Assembly (NCBI RefSeq): GCF_014649715.1 | Contig: NZ_BMTO01000013.1 | Location: 127,746-184,752, forward strand | Reading direction: 5' to 3' | Origin: Streptomyces lateritius | Lineage (GTDB): Bacteria > Actinomycetota > Actinomycetes > Streptomycetales > Streptomycetaceae | Length of the DNA: 57,007 nucleotides | Part shown: piece by piece, positions 47,010-55,670 of the stretch | Layout of the letters: each line of letters starts with the position of its first letter | How positions within the stretch are numbered: position 1 is the stretch's first letter | Program-made: the position numbers and the translations under genes | Notes under the pieces: generated by a model | Databases searched by the model: none | What the model was told of the DNA's origin: nothing | The model's input: the letters and a program-made list of their open reading frames with translations, nothing else

Positions 47010-48604
47010 GCGGTCGGACGGGGCGCCCCGCCGTCGTCGTCGCCGCGACCCCCACCCCCAACGGTGACCTGCACGTCGGGCACATGGCGGGCCCGTACCT
47101 CGCCGGAGACGTCTACAGCCGCTATCTCGCGGCCAACGGCCGGCCGGTGATCTACACGACCTGCACGGACGACAGCCAGACCTACGTGACCACCACGGCC
47201 CGCCGTCTCGGCGTCCCGGCCGAGGAGCTGTGCGCCAGGTCGACCGAGCAGATCGAGCGGACCGTCACCGCCATGGGCCTGTCCATGGAGGGGCTCCCGC
47301 CGATCGACGACCGGTACCGCGCCACCGTGCTGGAGTTCTTCACCGACCTGTACAAGGCCGGACGCCTCCAGGAGCGCACCGTACGGATGCCGTACGCCGA
47401 GAAGCCGGGCATGTACCTGTACGACGGCCTCATGACCGGCACCTGCCCGGTCTGCCTGACCGGCAGCAGCGGCGGCGTCTGCGAGGGCTGCGGACACCCC
47501 AACAACGCGGACGAGCTCCTCGACCCGCGCTCGGTACTGGACCCGGACTCCCCGGTGTCGACCCGCGAGGTCACCCACCTCGTCCTGCCGATGGAGGAGT
47601 ACCGGGAGCGGCTGACCGCGTACTTCGCCGAACGCTCCGCGCGCTGGCGGCCGCACGCCGCCCAGCTCATCCGCGAGCTCCTGGCGCGTCCCCTGCCGGA
47701 CATCCCCGTCACCGTCCCCGGCGAGTGGGGCATCCCCGCGCCGTTCCCGGAGACACCAGGACAGATCCTCTACCCCTGGGTCGAGGCCATGCCGGCCGTC
47801 ATGTACAGCACCTGGTGGTCGGCAGCCCGGCGCGGAGAGCGCACGGACACGGTCGACGAGCACTGGCGCGCCGAGCGCGACCCGGAGATCGTCTACTTCC
47901 ACGGGTACGACAACGTCTACCACTGGGGCCTGATGGACCTGGTGCTGCTGATGGCGCACGGCGACCGCTACGCCCTGCCGGAGACCAACATCAGCAACGA
48001 GTTCTACGACCTGGACGGCGAGAAGTTCTCCACCAGCCGCAACCACCTGATCTGGTCGGCGGACCTGCTGGCGGACGTGCCGCGCGACGTGGTCCGGTTC
48101 TATCTCGCGCTCACCGCGCCGGAGTATCAGCGGACCAACTTCAGCGCCGCCGCGCTGTCCGAGGTGGCGACCCGGCGCCTCATCGACCCGTGGAACCGGC
48201 TCGCCGAGGCCCTGGCCCTCGCCGTACCGGCCGGGACGGGCACTCCGCTGCCCACCTCGGCCCAGGGCAGGACCCGGGCCGCCGGGATCGTCGAGCGCTT
48301 CCGGCTCGGCTACGAGCTGGAGGCCTTCAGCCTGGGCCGCGTCGCCGAGAGCGTCGCCGGCGCCCTCGACCGGCTGACCTCACTGGCCCGTTCCGTGGCC
48401 GGCGGCGACACCGCGATCCTCCCCGGCGACCTGCTCCTCGAGGTACGGGCCCTGCTGGCCTCGGCCGCGCCCCTGCTCATCGACACCGCGGCGGCGGCCG
48501 AGCGGGCCGGTGTGGACCTGGCCCTGAACACGGCCCAGCCCGAGGAGATCGCCCCGTTCGCCCTGCCGACCCTGCCGAGCCTGAGGAGGACCGAGGCGTC
48601 ATGA
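47006..48604 (+). CDS. Methionyl-tRNA-synthetase-like enzyme, partner of the cupin in hydrazine formation
   Basis: 532 aa class I synthetase fold. HIGH motif as HVGH (23-26) in TPNGDLHVGHMAG; zinc knuckle with Cys147, 150, 159 and 162; KMSKS motif as KFSTS (340-344). The C-terminal helical domain is short and there is no tRNA-binding extension, so it should activate a free amino acid (glycine in studied homologues) and pass it to N-hydroxylysine. GTG 47006 overlaps the cupin stop, and its own stop overlaps the ATP-grasp start (ATGA). A true housekeeping MetRS is excluded by motif divergence and context. Confidence 0.9.
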   Translation: MSGRTGRPAVVVAATPTPNGDLHVGHMAGPYLAGDVYSRYLAANGRPVIYTTCTDDSQTYVTTTARRLGVPAEELCARSTEQIERTVTAMGLSMEGLPPIDDRYRATVLEFFTDLYKAGRLQERTVRMPYAEKPGMYLYDGLMTGTCPVCLTGSSGGVCEGCGHPNNADELLDPRSVLDPDSPVSTREVTHLVLPMEEYRERLTAYFAERSARWRPHAAQLIRELLARPLPDIPVTVPGEWGIPAPFPETPGQILYPWVEAMPAVMYSTWWSAARRGERTDTVDEHWRAERDPEIVYFHGYDNVYHWGLMDLVLLMAHGDRYALPETNISNEFYDLDGEKFSTSRNHLIWSADLLADVPRDVVRFYLALTAPEYQRTNFSAAALSEVATRRLIDPWNRLAEALALAVPAGTGTPLPTSAQGRTRAAGIVERFRLGYELEAFSLGRVAESVAGALDRLTSLARSVAGGDTAILPGDLLLEVRALLASAAPLLIDTAAAAERAGVDLALNTAQPEEIAPFALPTLPSLRRTEAS

Positions 48605-49881
48605 AACTGCTCACGATCGAGACGGTGCAGTACCTGACCTACTACCACGGCCGCTATCAGCAGGTGGAGGAGCTGGGCGCGGAGCTCTTCGTGCTCAACG
48701 GAGAAGGCACGGAGGACTTCTGGCCGGCCGACCGCTACCGCCTGGCGGGCTCGAAGAAGATCGACGACATCATCGCCGTGGCCCGGGAGTGGCACGCCCA
48801 GGAGCACTTCGACGGCGTGATCACCTTCTCCGAGTCCTCGGTCATCACGGTCGCGGCGGTCGCCGAGGCGCTCGGGCTGCCCGGCATCGGCGTCCCGGCC
48901 GCGGTGTGCAGCCGCAACAAGTACCTGATGCGGCGGGCGTACGAGCGGGCGGGCGCCCCGATCCCGTCCTTCCGGCTGGCCCGGACCCTCGACGACGCGC
49001 TCACGGCCGCCGCCGACTTCGGTTATCCGGTCATCCTCAAGCCCACCCTCGGAGCGGGGAGCCACTTCGTCTTCCGCGTCGACAACCCGGCGGAGATGGC
49101 CGAGCACTACGCCGAGGCGGCCGAGGGGATCAGCGACCTCTTCTGGGTCAACTCCGAGGCGGACGGCGTCGATCTGGGCCCCAACGGGCTGCTGGTCGAG
49201 TCCTTCCTGTCCGGCCGCGAGTACCTGATGGAAGCGGTCGTCTGGGACGACGAGGTCTACCTCGGATCGGTCGTGGACCGGATCACCGCCGAGGGCGGCA
49301 CCTTCGACGACGACGTCCACCACGCGCCCACCTCGCTCGGCGACGAGGACCTCGCCAAGGTGCGCGCGGCCGTCAAGGCCGGGGCGCACGCCCAGGGTCT
49401 GCGGCGCAGCGTGATGCACGCCGAGGTCAGGTTCCACGAGGGCGAGCCGTACCTGCTGGAGATCGCCGCCCGCGTCGGCGGCGGCGGCCTCGACCTCATC
49501 GCCCGCAAGACCGCCGACCACGACCCGATCAAGGCGGTGGTCGACATCGGCCGCGGTGTCCGCCCCGACGTACGGCACTTCCGGCCGACCGGTGTCCACA
49601 TCACCGCGATGTGCCTGATCAGCGAGGCCGGCGTGGTCGAGCACGTCGAGGTGCCGGCCGAGGTCAGCGAGTCGGACAAGGTCTTCCTGCTGAAGATCAC
49701 GGCGCGGCCCGGCGACGTCATCCGCCGCCCCCCGCACGGCAACACCATCCTCGGCTTCCTCGGCACGACCGGCGCCTCGCAGGAGGAGGCCTTCCGGACG
49801 ATGAACGACTTCGCCTCCAAGATCCGGGTGACGTTCGCACCCGGGGTCGCGCCCGGGCCCGAGCCCGTCCACGCCTCCTGA
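48601..49881 (+). CDS. ATP-grasp ligase, first copy
   Basis: 426 aa carboxylate-amine ligase. N-terminal domain, then GYPVILKPTLGAGSHFVFRV (ATP-binding lysine and glycine loop), VESFLSGREYLMEAVVWDD, HAEVRFHEGEPYLLEIAARVGGGG (metal ligands Glu and Asn-position residue). Belongs to the amino-acid ligase (BacD/YwfE-like) group that makes dipeptides via acyl phosphate. Tightly coupled to the MetRS-like gene, so it probably joins an amino acid to the hydrazine-containing acid. Substrate not predictable. Confidence 0.88.
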   Translation: MKLLTIETVQYLTYYHGRYQQVEELGAELFVLNGEGTEDFWPADRYRLAGSKKIDDIIAVAREWHAQEHFDGVITFSESSVITVAAVAEALGLPGIGVPAAVCSRNKYLMRRAYERAGAPIPSFRLARTLDDALTAAADFGYPVILKPTLGAGSHFVFRVDNPAEMAEHYAEAAEGISDLFWVNSEADGVDLGPNGLLVESFLSGREYLMEAVVWDDEVYLGSVVDRITAEGGTFDDDVHHAPTSLGDEDLAKVRAAVKAGAHAQGLRRSVMHAEVRFHEGEPYLLEIAARVGGGGLDLIARKTADHDPIKAVVDIGRGVRPDVRHFRPTGVHITAMCLISEAGVVEHVEVPAEVSESDKVFLLKITARPGDVIRRPPHGNTILGFLGTTGASQEEAFRTMNDFASKIRVTFAPGVAPGPEPVHAS

Positions 49882-49935
49882 ACGTCCACGCCCTCCTGAA
49901 CGACCCTCTTCACACCTTCCCAAGGAGAACCGACA

Positions 49936-50814
49936 GTGCAGCAGGACATCCCCGCACGCCAGGCCGCCGCGACCACGGGCGACCGCCCGGTCCGCACCGT
50001 ACGGCCCCGGCGCTATCTGATGTGCGCACCGGTCCACTTCGACGTCGTCTACTCCATCAACCCCTGGATGGAGCCGGAGAAGCCCACCGACACGGAGCTG
50101 GCCGTCGCCCAGTGGGAACGACTGCGCAGTCTCTACCTCGGCCTCGGCCACCAGGTCGAGCTCATCGACCCGATCCCCGGCCTGCCGGACATGGTCTTCG
50201 CCGCCAACGGCGCCACCGTCGTGGACGGCAAGGTCCTCGCCTCCCGCTTCCGTCACGCCCAGCGAGTCGACGAAGGCCCGGCCTACGCCACCTGGTTCCG
50301 CGACCGCGGCTACGAGGTGTTCGACGGGGCCCACATCAACGAGGGCGAGGGCGACTACCTCGTCACCGGCGACCGGATCCTGGCCGGCACCGGCTTCCGC
50401 ACCGACCGTCGCTCGCACGCCGAGGCGGAGCGCTTCCTCGGTCGCCCGGTGGTCACGCTCGACCTGATCGACCCGCGCTTCTACCACCTGGACACCGCGC
50501 TCGCCGTCCTCGACCACGAGGAGGTCATGTACTACCCGGGGGCGTTCAGCGCCGAGAGCCGCCGGACGCTGCGCGAGCTGTACCCGGACGCGATCCTCGC
50601 CACCGAGGAGGACGCCGCGGTCTTCGGGCTCAACGCCGTCTCCGACGGCCGGCACGTCCTCCTGCCCGAGCAGGCCAGCCACCTCATCGACGCCCTGTGG
50701 AGCCGCGGCTTCGTGCCGATCGGCGTGGACCTGTCCGAGCTGCTCAAGTCCGGCGGCAGCTCCAAGTGCTGCACGCTCGAGATACGCGACCGGGTTCCGG
50801 GGGCATCGGCGTGA
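49936..50814 (+). CDS. Dimethylargininase/amidinohydrolase family protein (DDAH-like)
   Basis: 292 aa, guanidino-modifying superfamily. Catalytic residues are visible: acidic region PDMVFAANG and NEGEGDYLV, His in DPRFYHLDTALAVLD, and a Cys pair (278-279) in GGSSKCCTLEI like that of mammalian DDAH. Likely converts a guanidino compound (arginine or derivative) to citrulline. GTG 49936 with AAGGAGA upstream. It overlaps the small gene after it (GTGA). It suggests an arginine-derived amino acid in the product or its supply. Confidence 0.86.
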   Translation: MQQDIPARQAAATTGDRPVRTVRPRRYLMCAPVHFDVVYSINPWMEPEKPTDTELAVAQWERLRSLYLGLGHQVELIDPIPGLPDMVFAANGATVVDGKVLASRFRHAQRVDEGPAYATWFRDRGYEVFDGAHINEGEGDYLVTGDRILAGTGFRTDRRSHAEAERFLGRPVVTLDLIDPRFYHLDTALAVLDHEEVMYYPGAFSAESRRTLRELYPDAILATEEDAAVFGLNAVSDGRHVLLPEQASHLIDALWSRGFVPIGVDLSELLKSGGSSKCCTLEIRDRVPGASA

Positions 50815-51137
50815 TCAATTACGACGGGCGGCGATTCCGCCCCGCCGAACCGGAGGCCGAGGGCCGTACCGCGGTCTACCGGCAGGAGGGCGACCTGCTC
50901 TGGGGCACGTTCTCGGGCGGCCGTGCCCGGCACGGCACCCTGGCGGGCGTCTGCGCCCCCGACGGCACCCTCGACTTCGCCTACTCCATGGTCCTGGAGG
51001 ACGGCGAGATCGTGTGCGGGCGCTGCCACAGCGAGCCCGAGCTCCGCGAGGACGGCGGTGTCGACCTGCGCGAGGAGTGGGAGCGCTACGGCGGCCACGC
51101 CGCCGTGGGCGTCTCGTACCTCAGGGAGATCAGGTGA
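50811..51137 (+). CDS. Small conserved protein (family sometimes labelled N-acetylglutamate synthase)
   Basis: 108 aa, soluble, beta-rich. Recognisable as an actinobacterial family starting INYDGRRFRP and ending EEWERYGGHAAVGVSYL, with TFSGGRARHGTLAG and FAYSMVLEDGEIVCGRCHS between. The N-acetylglutamate synthase label seen on relatives has no catalytic motif behind it that I can see. GTG 50811 overlaps the hydrolase stop, so it is translationally coupled and may be a binding or steering partner in the pathway. Confidence 0.7.
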   Translation: MINYDGRRFRPAEPEAEGRTAVYRQEGDLLWGTFSGGRARHGTLAGVCAPDGTLDFAYSMVLEDGEIVCGRCHSEPELREDGGVDLREEWERYGGHAAVGVSYLREIR

Positions 51138-51172
51138 GCGCCCCGGTGACCGGCCAGGAGAAGGAGGAAGCC

Positions 51173-52960
51173 ATGTCGGAGGAGTCGAGGAAGCCGAAGA
51201 AGGGCGGCACGGTGACCTGGGCCTGCGCGCCCGGGTTCCCGCCCGCGGTGATCTTCCCGTTCACCCCGGCCGAGCGGATGGGCACCCGCAACATCTACGA
51301 GTTCCAGATGCTGATGTACCGGCCCCTGTACTACTTCGGCAGCCGCGGCACCCCGGACGTCGACTACGACCAGTCCATCGGTGAGCCGCCGGAGTGGAGC
51401 GAGGACGGCCGGACCGTCACCCTGAGGATCAAGCCCTGGAAGTGGTCCAACGGCGAGACCCTGTGCGCGGACAACGTGCTGTTCTGGGTCAACCTGATGA
51501 AGGTCAAGGGCGACCGGTACGGCGAGTACGTGCCCGGATACTTCCCGGACAACCTCACCTCGTACGGCAAGCTCGCCGAGGACACCGTCTACTTCACCTT
51601 CGACAAGGCCTACTCGAAGAAGTGGGTGCTGATGAACCAGCTCAGCACCATCACCCCGCTCCCCAAGGCCTGGGACCGCACCGCGGACGGCCCGGCCGAC
51701 GCCTCCGGCGGGGTGGCCGACGTGCCGGCCGTCTACGACTACCTGATGGCGGAGCAGGGCGACATCATCGACGAGACCAACGAGCACCGCACCCGCTGGG
51801 CCGACAGCCCGGTGTGGAGCGTGGTCAGCGGACCGTGGCGGCTGAAGAGCTACACCCTCGAGGGCCTCGTCACCTTCGTGCCCAACGAGCACTACTCCGG
51901 GCCCGACAAGCCCTATCTGGACGAATTCCGCCAGGTGCCGACGTTCTCGGACGACGAAGAGTACGAGATGCTCAAGGCCGGACCGCGCGGAGAAGGTGCC
52001 GTCCAGGTCGGCTATCTGCCGCTGAGCTTCGCCTCGGAGCCGACCACCGACCCGACCGTGGGCGGCGCCAACCCGCTCGGCGACCACTACACCCTGGTCC
52101 CGCAGGCCGCCTTCTGCATCCGCTACTTCTGCCTCAACTACAACAACCCGACGGTGGCCGGGAAGATCTTCAAGCAGACGTACTTCCGGCAGGCGCTGCA
52201 GAGCACCCTCGACCAGGACGGCGCCGTCCGCGACATCTACCAGGGGTACGCCTACCGGCAGAACGGGCCCGTGCCCATGGTCCCGGAGACCGACCTGGTC
52301 TCCCCGCGCCAGCGGGAGGGCGCCTGGCCCCTCCCGTTCGACGTCGAGCGGGCCAAACAGCTGCTGGAGGCCAACGGGTGGGACACCAGCACCACCCCGG
52401 CGGTCTGCGTGAACCCGGGCACCGGTCCCGGCCAGGCCGGTGAGGGCATCCCCGCGGGCACCCGGCTGAGCCTCTCGCTGCGCTATGTCGAGGGGCGGCC
52501 GGCGCTGACCACGCTGATGGAGAAGTACCGCAAGGACGCCGCCGCCGCCGGCATCGAGCTGCGCATGGAGGAGGTCTACGGCTCCGTGCTCGTCGCCGAG
52601 GACGCGCCCTGCGTCCCCGGTCCCGACTCCCCGTGCCTGTGGGAGCTGACGTGCTGGAACGGCGGCTGGGCGTACCACTACCCCAGCGGCGAGATCCTCT
52701 TCCGTACCGACGCGGGCGGCAACTTCGGCCACTACAGCGACCCCAGGGCCGACGAGCTGATCGAGGCGTCCGTCACCTCCGACGACCTGGACGCGCTCTA
52801 CGCGTACCAGGACTACATCGCCGAGCAGGTACCGGTCATCTTCACGCCGAACTTCCCCATCCGGCTCTTCGAAGTCTCCAACGACCTCGGGGGGTTCGGG
52901 CCCGTCAACCCCTTCGGGATGATCAATCCCGAGAAGTGGTACTACCTCGAGGACGATTGA
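51173..52960 (+). CDS. Family 5 solute-binding-protein homologue without signal peptide
   Basis: 595 aa with the peptide-binding fold (GGTVTWACAPGFPPAVIFPF, WSNGETLCADNVLFWVNLMK, WSVVSGPWRLKSYTLEG and late YAYQDYIAEQVPVIFTPN). The N-terminus MSEESRKPKKGGTVTW has no signal or lipobox. ATG 51173 has AAGGAGG at good spacing; GTG 51134, overlapping the previous stop, adds 13 charged residues and still no signal. Several cysteines (CAPG, TLCADN, AFCIRYFC, CVPGPDSPC) also fit a cytoplasmic protein. No permease or ATPase accompanies it. Probably a repurposed intracellular binding protein or enzyme. Confidence 0.85.
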   Translation: MSEESRKPKKGGTVTWACAPGFPPAVIFPFTPAERMGTRNIYEFQMLMYRPLYYFGSRGTPDVDYDQSIGEPPEWSEDGRTVTLRIKPWKWSNGETLCADNVLFWVNLMKVKGDRYGEYVPGYFPDNLTSYGKLAEDTVYFTFDKAYSKKWVLMNQLSTITPLPKAWDRTADGPADASGGVADVPAVYDYLMAEQGDIIDETNEHRTRWADSPVWSVVSGPWRLKSYTLEGLVTFVPNEHYSGPDKPYLDEFRQVPTFSDDEEYEMLKAGPRGEGAVQVGYLPLSFASEPTTDPTVGGANPLGDHYTLVPQAAFCIRYFCLNYNNPTVAGKIFKQTYFRQALQSTLDQDGAVRDIYQGYAYRQNGPVPMVPETDLVSPRQREGAWPLPFDVERAKQLLEANGWDTSTTPAVCVNPGTGPGQAGEGIPAGTRLSLSLRYVEGRPALTTLMEKYRKDAAAAGIELRMEEVYGSVLVAEDAPCVPGPDSPCLWELTCWNGGWAYHYPSGEILFRTDAGGNFGHYSDPRADELIEASVTSDDLDALYAYQDYIAEQVPVIFTPNFPIRLFEVSNDLGGFGPVNPFGMINPEKWYYLEDD

Positions 52961-52962
52961 GC

Positions 52963-54303
52963 ATGTACCTGTCCGCTTCTCCGATCGCTCCCGTGGGCGC
53001 CCACTCGCTCCTGGTGTTCCTGCTGCAGGTGGGCGTTCTGCTGGGCGCGGCCCTGCTGCTGGGGCGGCTGGCCCGGCACCTGGGGATGCCCTCCGTCGTC
53101 GGCGAGCTGTCGGCGGGCGTGATCCTGGGGCCGTCCCTGCTCACCCACGTGGCCCCCGCCTTCTCGGCCTGGCTGCTGCCGCAGCAGGCCGCCCAGATGC
53201 ACCTCCTCGACGCGGTGGGGCAGATCGGCGTGCTGCTGCTCGTGGGCATCACCGGGATGCACATCGATCTCAACCTGGCACGGAGCAAGGGAAGGGCGGC
53301 CGCCCTCGTCAGCGCGGGCGGCCTCGTGGTGCCCTTCGCCGGGGGCGTCGCCATCGCGTTCGCGCTCCCGGCCACCCTGCTCACCGAGGGCGGCGACCGT
53401 ACCGTCTTCGCCCTCTTCACGGGCGTCGCGCTGTGCGTCAGCGCGATTCCCGTGATCGCCAAGACGCTGCTCGACATGGGCCTGCTGCACCGCGACATCG
53501 GACAGCTCACCGTCACCGCGTCCGTCGTGGACGACATCGCCGGCTGGATGCTGCTCTCGGTGGTCTCGGCGATGGCGACCACCGGCGTACGGGGCGGGGA
53601 CATCGCCCTGACGCTGGTGGCGCTCGTCGCCCTCGTGGCCGCCGCCTGGTTCGTCGCCAGGCCGCTCGTCCGCCGACTCCTGCGCTGGGCCTCCCGGTCC
53701 TCCGACCGGGACACGAGCGTCGCCCTGTGCACCGTGCTGATCGTCCTGGGAGCCGCGGCCAGCCACGCGCTGGGCATGGAGGCGATCCTCGGAGCGTTCC
53801 TGGTGGGCATCCTCATCGGTTCCTCCGGGGAGATGGACCGCGAGCGCCTCGCTCCGCTCCGGGTCTTCTCCATCGGCGTCCTGGCCCCGCTGTTCTTCGC
53901 CACCGCCGGACTGCGGATGGACCTCACCGCCCTGGCCCGCCCCGCGGTCCTCGGCGCGGCCCTCGTCGTCCTGCTCGTCGCCATCGTCGGCAAGTTCGTC
54001 GGGGCGTACACCGGGGCGAGGGCCGGCCGGCTCAGCCACTGGGAAGGCCTGGCGCTGGGTGCCGGGCTGAACGCCCGCGGGGTGATCGAGGTGATCATCG
54101 CCATGGTCGGCCTGCGCCTGGGCGTCCTGACCACCGAGATGTACACGATCGTCATCCTGGTGGCGATCGTCACCTCCCTCATGGCCGCCCCGACCCTGCG
54201 GTTCGCGGTGCGCCGGATGCCCGTCACCGAGGAGGAACGCGAGCGGGAACGGGTGCTGCTGGGCAGCGTGAGCGGCAGCCGGCCCGTGGAGTCGAATTCC
54301 TGA
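52963..54303 (+). CDS. Cation/proton antiporter (CPA2, KefB-like membrane domain)
   Basis: 446 aa with about 12-13 hydrophobic segments and a short charged C-terminal tail; no Rossmann (RCK) domain, unlike full KefB. Family features: MPSVVGELSAGVILGPSLL, VDDIAGWMLL (ion-binding Asp pair) and GLNARGVIEVIIAMVGL. Starts two bases after the binding-protein stop. Could export product, maintain ion balance or give resistance. Confidence 0.88.
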   Translation: MYLSASPIAPVGAHSLLVFLLQVGVLLGAALLLGRLARHLGMPSVVGELSAGVILGPSLLTHVAPAFSAWLLPQQAAQMHLLDAVGQIGVLLLVGITGMHIDLNLARSKGRAAALVSAGGLVVPFAGGVAIAFALPATLLTEGGDRTVFALFTGVALCVSAIPVIAKTLLDMGLLHRDIGQLTVTASVVDDIAGWMLLSVVSAMATTGVRGGDIALTLVALVALVAAAWFVARPLVRRLLRWASRSSDRDTSVALCTVLIVLGAAASHALGMEAILGAFLVGILIGSSGEMDRERLAPLRVFSIGVLAPLFFATAGLRMDLTALARPAVLGAALVVLLVAIVGKFVGAYTGARAGRLSHWEGLALGAGLNARGVIEVIIAMVGLRLGVLTTEMYTIVILVAIVTSLMAAPTLRFAVRRMPVTEEERERERVLLGSVSGSRPVESNS

Positions 54304-54359
54304 CGCACCACCGCCGAATTTCCGTCCTCGGACATCGACTCGCCGAAAGGAAAGGCAAC

Positions 54360-55664
54360 ATGACACAGGTGCACTCGACGACGGAGCAGCCGCCGCTCCT
54401 GCTCCTGATAGCGACGGGTATGCGGACCTACCGCGAGTATCTGCTGCGCTCCCTCTCCACCGAGTTCCGCGTGCACCTCTTCCATGTGGACGAGCCCTCG
54501 TGGGAGAAGGAGTTCATCTCCGGCTGGACGGTGCTCCCCAGCACCCTGGACGGCCCCGAGATGGCCCGGGCCGCGCGGGAACTGCACGAACGGGAGCCCG
54601 TCTCCGGTGTGCTCTGCTGGGACGAGGGCCGTATCCACGCCGCCTCCTACACGGCCGAGGCGCTCGGGCTGCGCAACGGCGACCCGGCGGTGATCTGGCG
54701 CCTGCGCGACAAGGGCCAGACCCGCGCCGCCCTCGACGCCGCGGGGGTCGCCCAGCCCCGCTCCGTACCGGTCAAGTCGCTCGACGAGGCCCTGGCCGCC
54801 GCCGACCAGGTCGGCTACCCGGCGATCCTCAAACCGCGCGGCCTCGGCGCCAGCCTCGGCGTCGTACGCGTCGACGACGCGGGCCAGCTGCGGGAGAGGT
54901 TCCCCTTCACCGCCGGCATGAAGGGCCCCGACCCCGAGCCGCTCCTCTACAGCACCGACCAGCCCGTCCTCGTCGAGGAGTGGGTGACCGGCGAGGAGAT
55001 CAGCGTCGACGCGGTCGTCCAGGACGGCAAGGTCGTACCGCTGTTCATCGGCCGCAAGGTCGTCGGCTACCTGCCGTACGCCGAGGAGATCGGCCACTAC
55101 GTCGACGCGGGCGATCCCCTCCTCTCCGACCCGGAGCTGCTCGACGCCCTGCAGGACACCCACACCGCACTCGGCTTCCGCGACGGCTGGACGCACAGCG
55201 AGTTCATGCTGACCGCCGCGGGACCGCGCCTCATCGAGGTCAACGGGCGGCTGGGGGGCGACATGATCCCGTACCTGGGCATGCTTGCCACCGGCGTCGA
55301 CCCCGGTCTGGCCGCCGGCCGGGCCGCGTGCGGACTGACGCCCGAGATCACCCCGTCACGGCACCAGGTCGCCGGCATCCGCTTCTTCTACGTCGACCGC
55401 GACGACACCCGCATCGAGTCGGTCTCGTTCCGGGAGACGGACCTGCCCCGCGGCGTCGAGCGCCTGGTACCGGTGGCGCGGCCCGGTGCCGTGGTCTCCC
55501 CGCCGCCCAAGGGCACGGTCTGGGGACGGATCGCCTTCGCCATCGCCACGGGGAGCACCACCGACGCATGCAGGGCGGCCCTGGACGCCGCCGAGTCCAC
55601 CCTCGTCGTACGGACGGGCCAGGACGACACCCCCGACGACACCCCCAGTGAGAGAGAAGAGTGA
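54360..55664 (+). CDS. ATP-grasp ligase, second copy
   Basis: 434 aa. RDKGQTRAALDAAGVAQPRSV, GYPAILKPRGLGASLGVVRV (ATP loop), VEEWVTGEEISVDAVVQDG and HSEFMLTAAGPRLIEVNGRLGGD (metal-binding Glu and Asn) define the fold. Distinct from the first copy in the N-domain. ATG 54360 with GAAAGGAAAGG upstream. Two ligases in one operon imply two amide bonds, or one to build and one to mask the product. Confidence 0.88.
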   Translation: MTQVHSTTEQPPLLLLIATGMRTYREYLLRSLSTEFRVHLFHVDEPSWEKEFISGWTVLPSTLDGPEMARAARELHEREPVSGVLCWDEGRIHAASYTAEALGLRNGDPAVIWRLRDKGQTRAALDAAGVAQPRSVPVKSLDEALAAADQVGYPAILKPRGLGASLGVVRVDDAGQLRERFPFTAGMKGPDPEPLLYSTDQPVLVEEWVTGEEISVDAVVQDGKVVPLFIGRKVVGYLPYAEEIGHYVDAGDPLLSDPELLDALQDTHTALGFRDGWTHSEFMLTAAGPRLIEVNGRLGGDMIPYLGMLATGVDPGLAAGRAACGLTPEITPSRHQVAGIRFFYVDRDDTRIESVSFRETDLPRGVERLVPVARPGAVVSPPPKGTVWGRIAFAIATGSTTDACRAALDAAESTLVVRTGQDDTPDDTPSEREE

Positions 55665-55670
55665 ACAGGC

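Noticed and set aside
47006..48604. Second methionyl-tRNA synthetase giving antibiotic resistance
   Set aside because: No tRNA-binding extension, divergent KFSTS motif, and coupling to a cupin and an ATP-grasp gene point to biosynthesis.
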